Positions 7,509 to 17,119 of a DNA stretch of 64,000 bases are shown one piece after another. Source of the stretch: JAFGPL01 sp963781805 (GTDB lineage Bacteria > Bacteroidota > Bacteroidia > Bacteroidales > UBA10428); contig CAWAHF010000004.1 in NCBI GenBank assembly GCA_963781805.1, positions 5,270,001 through 5,334,000 of the forward strand, given 5' to 3'. The notes under the pieces were generated by a model, which did not search any database, was not told the DNA's origin, and saw only the letters and a list, made by a program, of their open reading frames with translations. Made by a program: the position numbers and the translations under genes. The first letter of the stretch is position 1; each line of letters starts with the position of its first letter.

Positions 7509-8906
7509 CTACCTCATGGGCTTGTCGCCCTTCAGCCTGTAATGAAATGTGCTGTTAACCGCATCAGGTCTGGCTTCAATGATCTCAATCTTGTCATTTT
7601 GAAGGAGTCTGATCATTTCTGCTCCTGCCATCAAAACTGCACCGGTACCCAGTGTGGCTTCATCGCTGGCGCCACGATAATAGTAATATGTATTATCGCT
7701 GGCATAGGTTGTTCCTTCGCACACCCCATCAATCTGTCCGATAGGGTTTATCCTGGTGGAAATGGCATTCCATCCCGTTTGTGCTACCGGACCATAAATG
7801 TGACTTATCCATCCTTCATTTATTCCTTTTGCGATTGCATAGACAAACATGGCGGTCGCCGAGGTTTCAAGATAGGTATCTGTTTTATCCAGCATATTAT
7901 GCCAGAACCCGGTTCCATCCTGAATTTCTGCAAGTGTCCGAATATGCGATTTGAAAATATGTAATACGTTATCTCTTCCCGGATAATCGGGTGGTAATAC
8001 ATCCAAAAGTTCAGCCATAGCCATAGAGGCCCAGCCATTTGCCCTTCCCCAGTAAAAGCGGGGATCGTAATCACCTCCGTAACTGTTCCATCCGTGATCG
8101 AAAAGTCCTTTTTGTTCAATAAACAGGTATTTAGATAATTGAACAACCTGTTTTACCGCATCATCCAGGTATTTTTTATTTCCGGTTAAAGCGCCCATTC
8201 GCGCAAGAAATGGAACGCACATATACATATCGTCTGCCCAAACCGATTCGGGCTGTGGTCTTTCCCGTGCAATGGTACCATCTTTCAAACGAAATTGTTT
8301 ATTGGAAATATAGTTGGCAATGGTGTCGATATATTCTTTGTACCGGGGATCCGGATGTTTCTGATACGTTTCGATCAACGCACATCCAATGGCCCCGCAA
8401 TGATCAAGAGCTCTTATATTGAGCATTCGTGATAACGGATGATGGTAGTAATGCTGCTCATTCTGCAACCTTTTAAAGTAAGGCTCAAAATCAAACAGAA
8501 AATCAAATAACCGGACATTGTATTGGAAATAAGCGCTATCGCCTGTCACATCCTGCAGTAGACTCATTCCGCTCATAATAACTCCATTCGGATAATCCCA
8601 CCGGTTGTATTCTCCGAAACGCCCGTCGATAACTGCATCCTTGATGGGTTTGGAGTCCGGTAAAATCTTTTCTCCTGTATTTTTGTTAACCACATCCAGC
8701 ACACATGTATTCAACAGGTTATTATAAATGCGATCGATGTCCGAACGTATCTCATCCACCGTCGGTAAAACATAGGGAACCGGATAGTCCGGAACCTGGT
8801 TTATATTTTTAAATTTTTCTGAATAATCTATCTGCGAATACGCGGTATTCGATCCACAAATCAATATCAACGCTATATACAAAATAGCCAGCCAGTATTT
8901 CATCAC
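7509..8906 (-). CDS. GH105/GH88-type unsaturated uronyl hydrolase, secreted
   Basis: A 465-residue protein with an N-terminal signal peptide (MKYWLAILYIALILICGSNT then AYSQ). The (alpha/alpha)6-barrel shows WDYPNGV, WADDMYMCVPFLARMG with the catalytic-type Asp, WGRANGWASMAMAELL, and DTYLETSATAMFVYAIAKG. These are hallmarks of the YteR/GH105 group, which hydrolyse the unsaturated uronic acid left by pectin or related lyases. It is the last gene of the sugar operon, 83 bp downstream of the GH130 gene. Secretion to the periplasm fits processing before uptake. GH88 is the alternative assignment. Confidence 0.85.
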   Translation of the reverse strand: MMKYWLAILYIALILICGSNTAYSQIDYSEKFKNINQVPDYPVPYVLPTVDEIRSDIDRIYNNLLNTCVLDVVNKNTGEKILPDSKPIKDAVIDGRFGEYNRWDYPNGVIMSGMSLLQDVTGDSAYFQYNVRLFDFLFDFEPYFKRLQNEQHYYHHPLSRMLNIRALDHCGAIGCALIETYQKHPDPRYKEYIDTIANYISNKQFRLKDGTIARERPQPESVWADDMYMCVPFLARMGALTGNKKYLDDAVKQVVQLSKYLFIEQKGLFDHGWNSYGGDYDPRFYWGRANGWASMAMAELLDVLPPDYPGRDNVLHIFKSHIRTLAEIQDGTGFWHNMLDKTDTYLETSATAMFVYAIAKGINEGWISHIYGPVAQTGWNAISTRINPIGQIDGVCEGTTYASDNTYYYYRGASDEATLGTGAVLMAGAEMIRLLQNDKIEIIEARPDAVNSTFHYRLKGDKPMR

Positions 8907-8989
8907 ATTAAATTTTAAAAGTTTATGGATTGTATAATATAGAAAATCATACGATTCTTAATAATGTCAAAGATATTTTAGTTTGAGAA

Positions 8990-9985
8990 CTAATCAATCT
9001 TTTCATGGTGCTTTTTTACATATTCAATTACTTCATCTACATAGCAAAAAGCCATGGCTGTATAGGTATCGGCTGCTCCATAATAGATCGTAATCCTTCC
9101 TGTTTCGGGATCATACAGATTCTGACAGGGAAATACCACGTTTGGAACAAAACCGCTGGTTTCATAAGATTTTTCAGGAGTTAACAAATAGTTGCCGCAA
9201 CGATATTTGACCTTATCAGGTTCCATCAAATCTAAAATTGCCGCTCCGAAACTATATACAAATCCGTTGCAGGTATATGAAACCCCATGATAGAATAGAA
9301 GCCAGCCTTCGGTTGTTTCTATAGGTACAGGACCCGAACCGATTTTGGTTCCCTGCCACCAGCCTTTACCTCCTTTTCCCATCACATGCTTATGGTTTCC
9401 CCAGTATATTAAATCCGGACTTTCACTGACAAAAATGTCTCCGAATGGAGTATGGCCCCCGTCACTCGGACGGCTCAGCATGTAATACTTATCCTTAATT
9501 TTTCTTGGAAAAAGCACTCCGTTTCTATTGAAAGGCATCAAGGGATTTGGCATTCGTATCCATGTTTTAAAATCTTTGGTTTTTCCCATTCCGATAGATG
9601 CCCCGTGCATATCATCGCACCAGGTAACATAATACCAGTCTTCTAGTTTTACCAGCCGTGGATCGTAGGCATAGCTAACCGGATTGGGAGTTCCTTGCTC
9701 ATCTTGCCATGGAATAATTGCATCATCTATTTCGAAATTGAAGCCATCTCTGCTTGTGCCGAAATGCAGATTGGCACGGCCGTTTTTATGATCGGCACGA
9801 AAAACGCCTACAAATTCATCCCGTAAAGGCAAAACAGCGCTGTTGTAAATTCTGGCAGTGGAAGGAGTTGGATTCCAATCGATCACAGGATTTTTGCTAT
9901 ATCTCCATAAAACTTCTTTGTAATCTGCGGGTTTTTCTTCCCAGGGCAGTTTTGGCATTGAAGCTCCGATAATTGTTTTTTTCAT
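8990..9985 (-). CDS. GH130 mannoside phosphorylase-like protein
   Basis: A 331-residue five-bladed beta-propeller of GH130 type. Features are RIYNSAVLPL, the VFRADHKNGRANLHFGTSRDG blade, SYAYDPRLVKLEDWYYVTWCDD with the acidic catalytic region, GVLFPRKI, and WLLFYHGVSYTCNGFVYSFGAAILD. There is no signal peptide, so it is cytoplasmic. GH130 enzymes phosphorolyse beta-mannosides to mannose 1-phosphate, although some members act on other sugars. It follows the GH94 gene by 10 bp, and the pairing implies phosphorolytic breakdown of an oligosaccharide imported by the adjacent GPH symporter. Confidence 0.88.
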   Translation of the reverse strand: MKKTIIGASMPKLPWEEKPADYKEVLWRYSKNPVIDWNPTPSTARIYNSAVLPLRDEFVGVFRADHKNGRANLHFGTSRDGFNFEIDDAIIPWQDEQGTPNPVSYAYDPRLVKLEDWYYVTWCDDMHGASIGMGKTKDFKTWIRMPNPLMPFNRNGVLFPRKIKDKYYMLSRPSDGGHTPFGDIFVSESPDLIYWGNHKHVMGKGGKGWWQGTKIGSGPVPIETTEGWLLFYHGVSYTCNGFVYSFGAAILDLMEPDKVKYRCGNYLLTPEKSYETSGFVPNVVFPCQNLYDPETGRITIYYGAADTYTAMAFCYVDEVIEYVKKHHEKID

Positions 9986-9995
9986 TTTTACCTGT

Positions 9996-12386
9996 TTACA
10001 TTAAAACGTTGATTGAGTTTTCTTCTGACAAATCGCTAATGTCAATAAAATTTCCTATAATTTCCATATCGTTCAACATAATTTTTGATACACCCTTTTC
10101 TTTATTGGTTGAATTCAGATATTCAATGTGCAGTAATTTATTCCTGAAGGTACGTGTAATTTTAAATCTTGTCCAGTCCCGGGGAATGCATGGATCTATT
10201 AATAATCCGTTATACTGAGGTTTAATTCCCAGAATGTATTGTGTTGCGGCAAAGTATGCCCATGAAGCTGCGCCGCTCAACCAGGGGAGTCGCGAAGCGC
10301 CGTATCTGGCACTATGTCTGCTGTGTGTGGATTGGCAATATACATAAGGTTCTATTTCCCTGATTTCTGCCCGGGTATTCATTGTTGCAGGCATATACGC
10401 ACAGAAATATTCAAATGCTTTGTTACCATTACCGTTCAAGGCTTCTGCAATAACCGCCCAACCCTGTGTATGACAAAACACTGCTCCGTTTTCTTTCATC
10501 CCCTTATTAAATAGTGTTGCTTTAATAACATTCAGATCGGCTTTTTCATAAGGGGGATCACATATATTTAATCCATAGGATGTATACAATCTGTTATGTA
10601 CTTCTTCCATAATGGAGATTGCTTTTTCTGATGTAGCATGTTTACTGAATACTGCCCAGGTTTGCGGATTCAGCCACAATGATCCTTCCTCGTCTTTTTG
10701 TGTGCCGTACTTCAACCCATCATAACGGAAGGCCCGCAGATACCATTTCCCATCCCATGCATGTTTTTCAAGATTCGCATCAAGCGTTATCAAATGTTTT
10801 TCAGCCCAACGTTTTTCAGTTGCCAGAACCAAATATTCACAAATCTCAATATAGGTCATCAAAGCATACCTGAGTTGGAAAGCAACAAATACCGATTCTC
10901 CCTGTTGACCTAAAACCAAACAATCATTCCAGTCTGCAGCCAGTCCACAGGGAAATCCATGGACTCCCATATGATTCAGGCTGAATTCAATGGCTTTTTT
11001 CAGGTGATCCAGTACCGTATCAGAGCCATTGTCTGCATAGGGAATAATTTTTGTGTAAAAATCCAGTTCTCCGGTTTCTTTAACATAAGCAGGTACTGTA
11101 TTGAATAACCACAGACAGTCGTCCGAACGATATTCGTTTACTTCCGGTGGTCTCATCTCACCTGGTTTATGCGAGAATGGTTTTACTACGGGCATTGCTC
11201 CACCCGATGCAACCTGACCCGACAACATCAATTCAAGTCTGGTTCGTGCTTCTTGTGGAATGGTGTGTAAAACTCCAAGAATATCCTGAACTGTGTCCCT
11301 GTATCCCAGCCCGTCTCTCTCTCCCGCATATACCAGACTGGCTGCTCTTGACCATGCATAGGTAATCAGGCAATTGTAAGGACTCCACATGTTTATCATG
11401 CTGTTGAATTCAGGATCGGGAGTTTCCACATGCATGCCCTTCAATCTGTTGTGCCAGAATTCTTTTAGTTTATTAAATTCATTGCTTACAAAATTTGGAT
11501 TTCGGATCTCCTGAATAATCTTTTGACCTGCTTCGTCTGCAGAACCGATACCCATTGCCACCACAAATTCTTTTTCTTCACCGGGCTTAATTTCGATGTC
11601 AAACTGAAGTACACCGCAACCATTGTCACCCGATGCCATCGAATTTAAACATTCCCCGGTTTCAACCACATATGGCTTTGCATAACTTCCATACGTTCCT
11701 AAAAATTTTTTCCTGTCTGTATCAAATCCTGTAACTTCTGCTCCTGCAACACCAAGAAAAGTATGTCTGGCCTGTCCTCCTTCCTCAAAATTATCGGGTT
11801 GTGGTGGCAGGAAAATATTTGTACCGTGATCAATCAGACCATTAACAAATTTCATGGTTAAAATATACTGGGTATACTGGAGGTTTATAATATCCTGCCA
11901 AAGGTGCCAGTTGCTTGAATATTCGACAAATGTAAAGAGTCTGAGTTTACGATTACGTATACCCTTGTTTGAAATTTTGCAATACCAGAGTTCATAGTCT
12001 TTGTTAAGCGGTACAAAATAGGTAGTTTCCGTTTTAATCTCAGAATAGTTCGATTCTATGACAGAATAAGCTGTACCATGGCGGCATACCGATTTATATT
12101 TATCCAGTGGTTTTGCAACAGGTTGCCACGAAGCAGACCAGTAATCTGCCGATTCCTTATCACGTATATAGATATACCTTCCCGGTTGATCCATCGGAAT
12201 GGCATTGGTACGATAACGCATAAACCTTCCCTGTGCTGCGGATTTATAAAAGCTATAACCGCCGGCATTATTGGTAATTATGGCTCCATACGTGGTTGAG
12301 CCAAGATAATTACTCCATGGCGCCGGAGTTTCCGGATTTGTGATGACATATTCCTTATGAAGGTCGTCAAAATAACCGAATTGCAT
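9996..12386 (-). CDS. GH94 disaccharide phosphorylase
   Basis: A 796-residue protein of GH94 size. The N-terminal beta-sandwich starts with YGxxG-type signatures (FGYFDDLHKEYVITNPETP, PWSNYLGSTTYGAIITNNAGG). The (alpha/alpha)6 barrel has YRDTVQDILG and the general-acid segment GLAADWNDCLVLG. The phosphate-binding side is represented by NGAVFCHTQGW and STHSRHSARYG. GH94 members cleave beta-linked glucosyl or GlcNAc disaccharides with phosphate. The N-terminus resembles the chitobiose/cellobionate phosphorylase branch more than classic cellobiose phosphorylase, but I cannot fix the substrate. Cytoplasmic; 13 bp after the symporter gene. Confidence 0.88.
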   Translation of the reverse strand: MQFGYFDDLHKEYVITNPETPAPWSNYLGSTTYGAIITNNAGGYSFYKSAAQGRFMRYRTNAIPMDQPGRYIYIRDKESADYWSASWQPVAKPLDKYKSVCRHGTAYSVIESNYSEIKTETTYFVPLNKDYELWYCKISNKGIRNRKLRLFTFVEYSSNWHLWQDIINLQYTQYILTMKFVNGLIDHGTNIFLPPQPDNFEEGGQARHTFLGVAGAEVTGFDTDRKKFLGTYGSYAKPYVVETGECLNSMASGDNGCGVLQFDIEIKPGEEKEFVVAMGIGSADEAGQKIIQEIRNPNFVSNEFNKLKEFWHNRLKGMHVETPDPEFNSMINMWSPYNCLITYAWSRAASLVYAGERDGLGYRDTVQDILGVLHTIPQEARTRLELMLSGQVASGGAMPVVKPFSHKPGEMRPPEVNEYRSDDCLWLFNTVPAYVKETGELDFYTKIIPYADNGSDTVLDHLKKAIEFSLNHMGVHGFPCGLAADWNDCLVLGQQGESVFVAFQLRYALMTYIEICEYLVLATEKRWAEKHLITLDANLEKHAWDGKWYLRAFRYDGLKYGTQKDEEGSLWLNPQTWAVFSKHATSEKAISIMEEVHNRLYTSYGLNICDPPYEKADLNVIKATLFNKGMKENGAVFCHTQGWAVIAEALNGNGNKAFEYFCAYMPATMNTRAEIREIEPYVYCQSTHSRHSARYGASRLPWLSGAASWAYFAATQYILGIKPQYNGLLIDPCIPRDWTRFKITRTFRNKLLHIEYLNSTNKEKGVSKIMLNDMEIIGNFIDISDLSEENSINVLM

Positions 12387-12399
12387 TTCAGATTTTGCT

Positions 12400-14670
12400 T
12401 TATTCAGGGATTATTTCTCCAGATAATTTTCTTCTTTCAATAAGCTCATTTTCAATCTCCTGAACACGTTTATCCGTCAAAGGATAAATGATTGATAATG
12501 CTATTGATAATACACCCATTCCTGCGGGAATAAGACTAAATAGCAATAATAATCCATTTAGACTCTTAGCAGATTGGATCTCATCTGGTTGAAATCCAAG
12601 TTGTGACATGAGTGTAAGCGCAACAAATGCGCCGAATGCCCATCCAAATTTTTGCGACATGGTAGAGGCAGAAAACACCAAACCGGTAGATCTAGTTCCT
12701 CGCTTCCATTCACCATAATCAGCTGTATCAGCATACATAGCCCAAAGCAAAACACTCAGTGGTCCACCGGTCATTGATCCGGTAATCTGAAAGAAAAATA
12801 TCAGTCCAAGTTCTTTTGCAGTTAAGAAGTAAAGTATACCTGTGCTAAAAATTGCAATTGTAAAAATTGCTATAAAAGCTTTTTTCTTACCCATTATCTT
12901 AGCAATCCATACTACAATCAATACACCAATAAATGATGAAATCTGTCCAATTGTATTATATGCAGAAGTTAAGGTTACAAAATCATATGTCTTCGAGCCC
13001 AGGAATGGCAATTTGAGCTGTTGTGTTCCAATTACATATTTGAAATAATGAACTGTAACACTGCTTCTTACAGCAACAAACAGAATAAAGGTAATAGTTG
13101 TTGCAAGTAAAATCAGCCAGGGTTTATTAGTAACAAGATTATATAAATCCTTCTTAATGGTAGTTTTTTGTGAAACAGGAGGATGAACTCTTTCTCTTGT
13201 CGATTTAAAGGCAATTAGAAAGAAAATAACCGCTGCGATTCCGTAAATAATAAATGAAAGTTGCCATCCTTTTGATTCTTTAATCACTTGGATATTATAC
13301 TGAAGAGGTCCATTTTCAGGATCCAAAAAATCTTTTGAAATATCAATGTTATATGTATTAAAGCCCTTGACCTTTACAATGTTATCAATTGAGTTGTTGA
13401 CAAATGGTGGATTATTCTCAGGTGTTAATATTAAATATTTCAATTGACGAACCAACTGACCACCTTTACCATCACTAGCATGGACGGTAACAACAGCCAA
13501 ACCTGTTTTTCCTTCAATAAATGTAAGCTTATGGCCATCAATTAGGGGATCTAAAACATTTTTATTATTACTTTCGGCTTCAAAGGTTAATGAATCGCCA
13601 TCCGGATCTGAGATGAATTTCGTTAAGTCAATGATTTTTTCTCTGTAACCAATATTCAATCTAAATACATCAGTAGAATCAATTAACACCGGATTGTTAT
13701 TTCCTTTTTTATTAACATTTATATAAAAACTTTGAGTTTTTTCACCCCATTTGTTGTCTCTGGCAGTAATGGAAACTTTGCTTGAACCAAGTCCTTTTTC
13801 TGTTATTATTAATTGCAACTTATTTAATGCAACAGTTACTACATCATTGTTTTTATTATCTATTCGATAATCAAACATATCTTTTCCATTTCCCTTAAAG
13901 GCATGGGAGATATCCATGGTATAAGATTGAAATCCTGAATCCAGGTTCAAATTTTCCAAAGGAATATTTACAACAGGAAAATTACTCTCAACAGGATTCA
14001 CCCTAAATCCAAATTCCATTAGTCCTGTAAGTCCCATTGAATCTTTGGCAGTAACTATAACCCTTACATTACCCGTACCCACTTCGCTGATATGAAGTAT
14101 TTTATCATGCATACCGGCTTTTATAATGGATTCATCTCCACTTCCCAGACTTTTTGCCATCGGAAGTAATGTCGCTGACACGATTATACCGGCGGCAAAA
14201 GCAAATAAAAATTTTATGGATGAGACTGAAGTTCTTTCGTTTGAGTCGCCGGAAATAACACCTAATAATGATGTATAAGGAATATTAATTGCAGTATACA
14301 ACATCATTATTAGAATAAAAGTGGCATAGGCCCAGATTATCTTTCCTGTCATACCAAAATCCGGAACTGTAAAGGCAAGTACGCCAATTATTGCAAAAGG
14401 AACACACATCCATAGTAAATAGGGTCTGAATTTTCCCCACTTGGTATTTGTCCGGTCTGCAATAATGCCCATCAACGGATCATTTACTCCATCCCATAAA
14501 CGACTTACCAGGAACATAGTGGCAGCTATAGATGCAGGTATAAGAAAAACATCTGTATAGAAGTAAGTAAAATACAACATGAATGTTTGCCAATACAATA
14601 CCGAAGCAAGATCTCCAAAACCATAACCGATTTTTTCGCGAAAGGAGAGTTTCATAGATTTTAGGCTCAT
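12400..14670 (-). CDS. GPH-family sugar symporter with inserted periplasmic beta-sandwich domains
   Basis: A 756-residue protein. Residues 1-170 are the first five helices of a glycoside-pentoside-hexuronide:cation symporter (KIGYGFGDLAS, LWDGVNDPLMGIIADRTNTKWGKFRP). Residues about 468-756 are helices 6-12 (WAMYADTADYGEWKRGTRSTG). Between them lie about 295 residues with no hydrophobic helix: three cadherin/Ig-like repeats with DPDGDSLTF, HASDGKGG and DPENGPLQY. Subtracting the insert leaves about 460 residues, the normal GPH length. The insert falls in the TM5-TM6 loop, which is periplasmic in the MFS topology, so the repeats should project outward. First gene of the operon with GH94, GH130 and GH105. 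Confidence 0.88.
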   Translation of the reverse strand: MSLKSMKLSFREKIGYGFGDLASVLYWQTFMLYFTYFYTDVFLIPASIAATMFLVSRLWDGVNDPLMGIIADRTNTKWGKFRPYLLWMCVPFAIIGVLAFTVPDFGMTGKIIWAYATFILIMMLYTAINIPYTSLLGVISGDSNERTSVSSIKFLFAFAAGIIVSATLLPMAKSLGSGDESIIKAGMHDKILHISEVGTGNVRVIVTAKDSMGLTGLMEFGFRVNPVESNFPVVNIPLENLNLDSGFQSYTMDISHAFKGNGKDMFDYRIDNKNNDVVTVALNKLQLIITEKGLGSSKVSITARDNKWGEKTQSFYINVNKKGNNNPVLIDSTDVFRLNIGYREKIIDLTKFISDPDGDSLTFEAESNNKNVLDPLIDGHKLTFIEGKTGLAVVTVHASDGKGGQLVRQLKYLILTPENNPPFVNNSIDNIVKVKGFNTYNIDISKDFLDPENGPLQYNIQVIKESKGWQLSFIIYGIAAVIFFLIAFKSTRERVHPPVSQKTTIKKDLYNLVTNKPWLILLATTITFILFVAVRSSVTVHYFKYVIGTQQLKLPFLGSKTYDFVTLTSAYNTIGQISSFIGVLIVVWIAKIMGKKKAFIAIFTIAIFSTGILYFLTAKELGLIFFFQITGSMTGGPLSVLLWAMYADTADYGEWKRGTRSTGLVFSASTMSQKFGWAFGAFVALTLMSQLGFQPDEIQSAKSLNGLLLLFSLIPAGMGVLSIALSIIYPLTDKRVQEIENELIERRKLSGEIIPE

Positions 14671-14935
14671 ATCTTTTTAATTTTAAAGCATTATTAGGGA
14701 TGACATAAGTAATAAATTTTCCAGTACAAAACAACGCAATTTACTTATTCTTCCTTCGAAATAACTATTGTTCAGGAGAATCCCTAAAGAGTATATGACT
14801 TGATGAATTGATTTATAAATAATTATGAAAAGTTAAAGCAACAAAATATGTACTATTTTGAAACCAATTAAAACACTATTTATTAATTTTAAGAGAGTAA
14901 ATACAGGAAGTGTGTTGTTTTATGAAGTACCAGGT

Positions 14936-16246
14936 TTATAACTCTTTGAGCAATTTATTTTTGGGAGATTTATTCAGGTCCTCATAAAATGTATTCATGA
15001 TTTCTGTAAGTGCTTTAAGTTCTTTGGTATCGCTGGCATGGACTTTCTCATGTCCTCTTTTATCAAGCTTATCCACGATGTAACTCACAGATAGATTTAT
15101 TGGATCTATAGCTGGCTGATAAGCAAGTTCCTTGACATTTTTTGTGTTGGTTTCGGAAAGGATTTTTGACTCCTGCAGCTCATATATAATCTCACGTACA
15201 AGCCTGATGGGTATATCGAGCGATTCTGAAATTTCACTTGCAGTTTGCGCCGGGAGTGCTTCCACAAAGTTTTTAATAATTTGATGAGCCACCAATAGTG
15301 AAAGCAATCTTCGGTTGTAATTGCTGATAAAAAGACTATCCGTCTCATATTCATAATTTTCAACATTTTGTGAGGCAAATGCTATTTCAGCTCCCAGAAG
15401 CACAATCAGCCAGCTATATTGGAGCCACATTAAAAACAGCGGTAATGCGGCAAAACTTCCATATATCGCTCCGTAACCTGATAAGTATACCTGGAATTTT
15501 ACATAGGCCCACTGAAGAATATGAAAAAGGGTTCCGGCGATAATGCCACCAACAAAGGCCGGTCCAAACTTTACCTTTGTGTTTGGCATGATGATGTAAA
15601 GCAATGTGAAGACAAACCAGATAATTGAAAAGGATAGAGCCCAGACTATGGTTTTTATAATAGGACCAATGTAAGAAACTATAAATGTATTATCAAAATA
15701 GTCGTTGATTTGAGAAATGGTAAATCCGCTGGAAACAAATATAAGAATGGGTGCAACTACAATTAATGAAATATAATCGCTGATTTTCCTCGAAATTCCT
15801 CTCGATTTCTTTATTTGCCAGATATTATTGAATGAGCTTTCAATATTGCCCAAAACGTTCATTACTGACCAAATCAAAACAACCAATCCTGTACCTGCAA
15901 TGAATCCCCCTTTAACATTTGCCAGCATTCTATCGGCAAAAGCCATCACCTCCAACAATACTGCCTGGTGGCCGGAAAGATTTTTGGTTAAAGTTGACTG
16001 CAGATATTCTTTGAAACCAAATCCTTTGGCTATCCCAAAAATCATTGCCAGAACTGGTACGATTGAAAGCAATGTATAAAAGGTAAGTGCCGATGCCCTT
16101 AGTTGAACATTATCTTTGGCAAATCCCTTTGCGGCAAGAATGAAAATCCTGATTTGCTGAATAACCCACTTAAAGCTACTGCGTTTTCCCTTAAGGGACA
16201 AATGCCAAATGTCTTTTTCAAAAAAATTCTGTATCTTTTTTAGCAT
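14936..16246 (-). CDS. YihY/BrkB-family membrane protein with C-terminal winged helix
   Basis: A 436-residue protein with about six hydrophobic segments between residues 40 and 300, including the family signatures RASALTFYTLLSIVPVLAMIFG, WSVMNVLGNIESSFNNIW and GALYGSFAALPLFLMWLQYSW-like GAIYGSFAALPLFLMW. The remaining 130 residues (about 305-436) are soluble and contain a winged-helix-like stretch (ALPAQTASEISESLDIPIRL). The YihY family was once misnamed RNase BN; its biochemical role is unsettled. It is monocistronic. Confidence 0.87.
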   Translation of the reverse strand: MLKKIQNFFEKDIWHLSLKGKRSSFKWVIQQIRIFILAAKGFAKDNVQLRASALTFYTLLSIVPVLAMIFGIAKGFGFKEYLQSTLTKNLSGHQAVLLEVMAFADRMLANVKGGFIAGTGLVVLIWSVMNVLGNIESSFNNIWQIKKSRGISRKISDYISLIVVAPILIFVSSGFTISQINDYFDNTFIVSYIGPIIKTIVWALSFSIIWFVFTLLYIIMPNTKVKFGPAFVGGIIAGTLFHILQWAYVKFQVYLSGYGAIYGSFAALPLFLMWLQYSWLIVLLGAEIAFASQNVENYEYETDSLFISNYNRRLLSLLVAHQIIKNFVEALPAQTASEISESLDIPIRLVREIIYELQESKILSETNTKNVKELAYQPAIDPINLSVSYIVDKLDKRGHEKVHASDTKELKALTEIMNTFYEDLNKSPKNKLLKEL

Positions 16247-16360
16247 GGTTTGGCAGGTTTTGAATAGTTAATGAACAATTGTTAATTTCCTTTTTTTGAA
16301 ATTAGGAATTTATTTAGTTAATTTATTACTACGATAAATGTACGAATTAGTTATTAATCA

Positions 16361-16741
16361 ATGGTTCAAAATAACCTTCAATTGAAAAAAATTTTAGTTG
16401 TGGAAGATGATGAAATGAACTTCATTTATCTCAGCCAGATATTTAAAATTGCAAAAATTTCAATTATTCGTGCAAAAACCGGTTATGAAGCAATTGAAAT
16501 CGTAAAATACCGGAAGGATATTGATCTTATTCTGATGGATATCCAGTTACCGGATATAAGTGGAATTGAAGTCACTGAAAAAATAAAGGTTATTTATCCC
16601 GATATGCCGATTATTGCCCAGACTGCGGCAAAGAGTGAATTTGAAAAAGATTCCATCATTCAGGCAGGTTGTACCGATGTGTTGGTCAAACCGTTCAAAA
16701 TGGAAGAAGTGTTGTCTAAGATAAAAGAATATCTGGTATAG
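16361..16741 (+). CDS. Stand-alone CheY-like receiver domain protein
   Basis: A 126-residue receiver domain with no output domain. It has acidic pocket VVEDDEMN, the phospho-acceptor Asp in LILMDIQLPDISG, the conserved Thr in AQTAAKSEFEK, and Lys in VLVKPFKMEEV. Such single-domain regulators often serve hybrid kinases or phosphorelays. It is divergent from the YihY gene with about 114 bp between them. No kinase is nearby. Confidence 0.92.
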   Translation: MVQNNLQLKKILVVEDDEMNFIYLSQIFKIAKISIIRAKTGYEAIEIVKYRKDIDLILMDIQLPDISGIEVTEKIKVIYPDMPIIAQTAAKSEFEKDSIIQAGCTDVLVKPFKMEEVLSKIKEYLV

Positions 16742-16790
16742 ATTCTTTCATGCCCACAATTCACACTTGATAAATCTCTAACATGTTAAA

Positions 16791-16904
16791 ATGTATGTTA
16801 AACGAGATGGGGGTCATATCGAAATGGTAGATGGCTCCATAGCGCCTCTGGCAAGAAGAAAAAAGGATTTTTTCCTGGAAGCCATGAATATATTTATGAC
16901 CTGA
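16791..16904 (+). pseudogene. Remnant of a LytTR DNA-binding domain
   Basis: A short open frame encodes MYVKRDGGHIEMVDGSIAPL followed by ARRKKDFFLEAMNIFMT and TGA. The VKRDGG-x-I-x-M-x-DGS-x-x-P-x-ARRKK-x-x-F pattern matches the last strands and helix of LytTR response regulators. The upstream frame is closed by a stop 12 bp earlier and no receiver part is present. It is therefore a decayed 3' fragment. It follows the intact receiver gene by 49 bp. Confidence 0.65.
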
Positions 16905-16992
16905 GCAGCCCATTAAGTAGTTGGCAGGTTATTTAAATACAGTTCATTTTTTGACTAGTGGTTTCAGATATAATATTTTTGGTGAGATTTTT

Positions 16993-17045
16993 GTGATTTG
17001 GTGTTTTAGTGGCAATGTTTTTTTACCACCAAATCACTAAAACAC
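16993..17045. repeat. Imperfect inverted repeat downstream of the VWA gene
   Basis: GTGATTTGGTGTTTTAGTGG (16993-17012) faces CCACCAAATCACTAAAACAC (17026-17045). The two blocks in each arm are transposed, so two alternative 10-11 bp pairings are possible (GTGTTTTAGTG with CACTAAAACAC, or GTGATTTGGTG with CACCAAATCAC). It may be a bidirectional terminator or an intergenic repeat. The rest of 16905-17119 shows nothing recognisable. Confidence 0.6.
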
Positions 17046-17119
17046 TAAGTTTACTCAAAGGTTTTAAACAAAATCAATTGACATTCGAAAGGATTTATTC
17101 AACTTCTGATGGTATTTTT

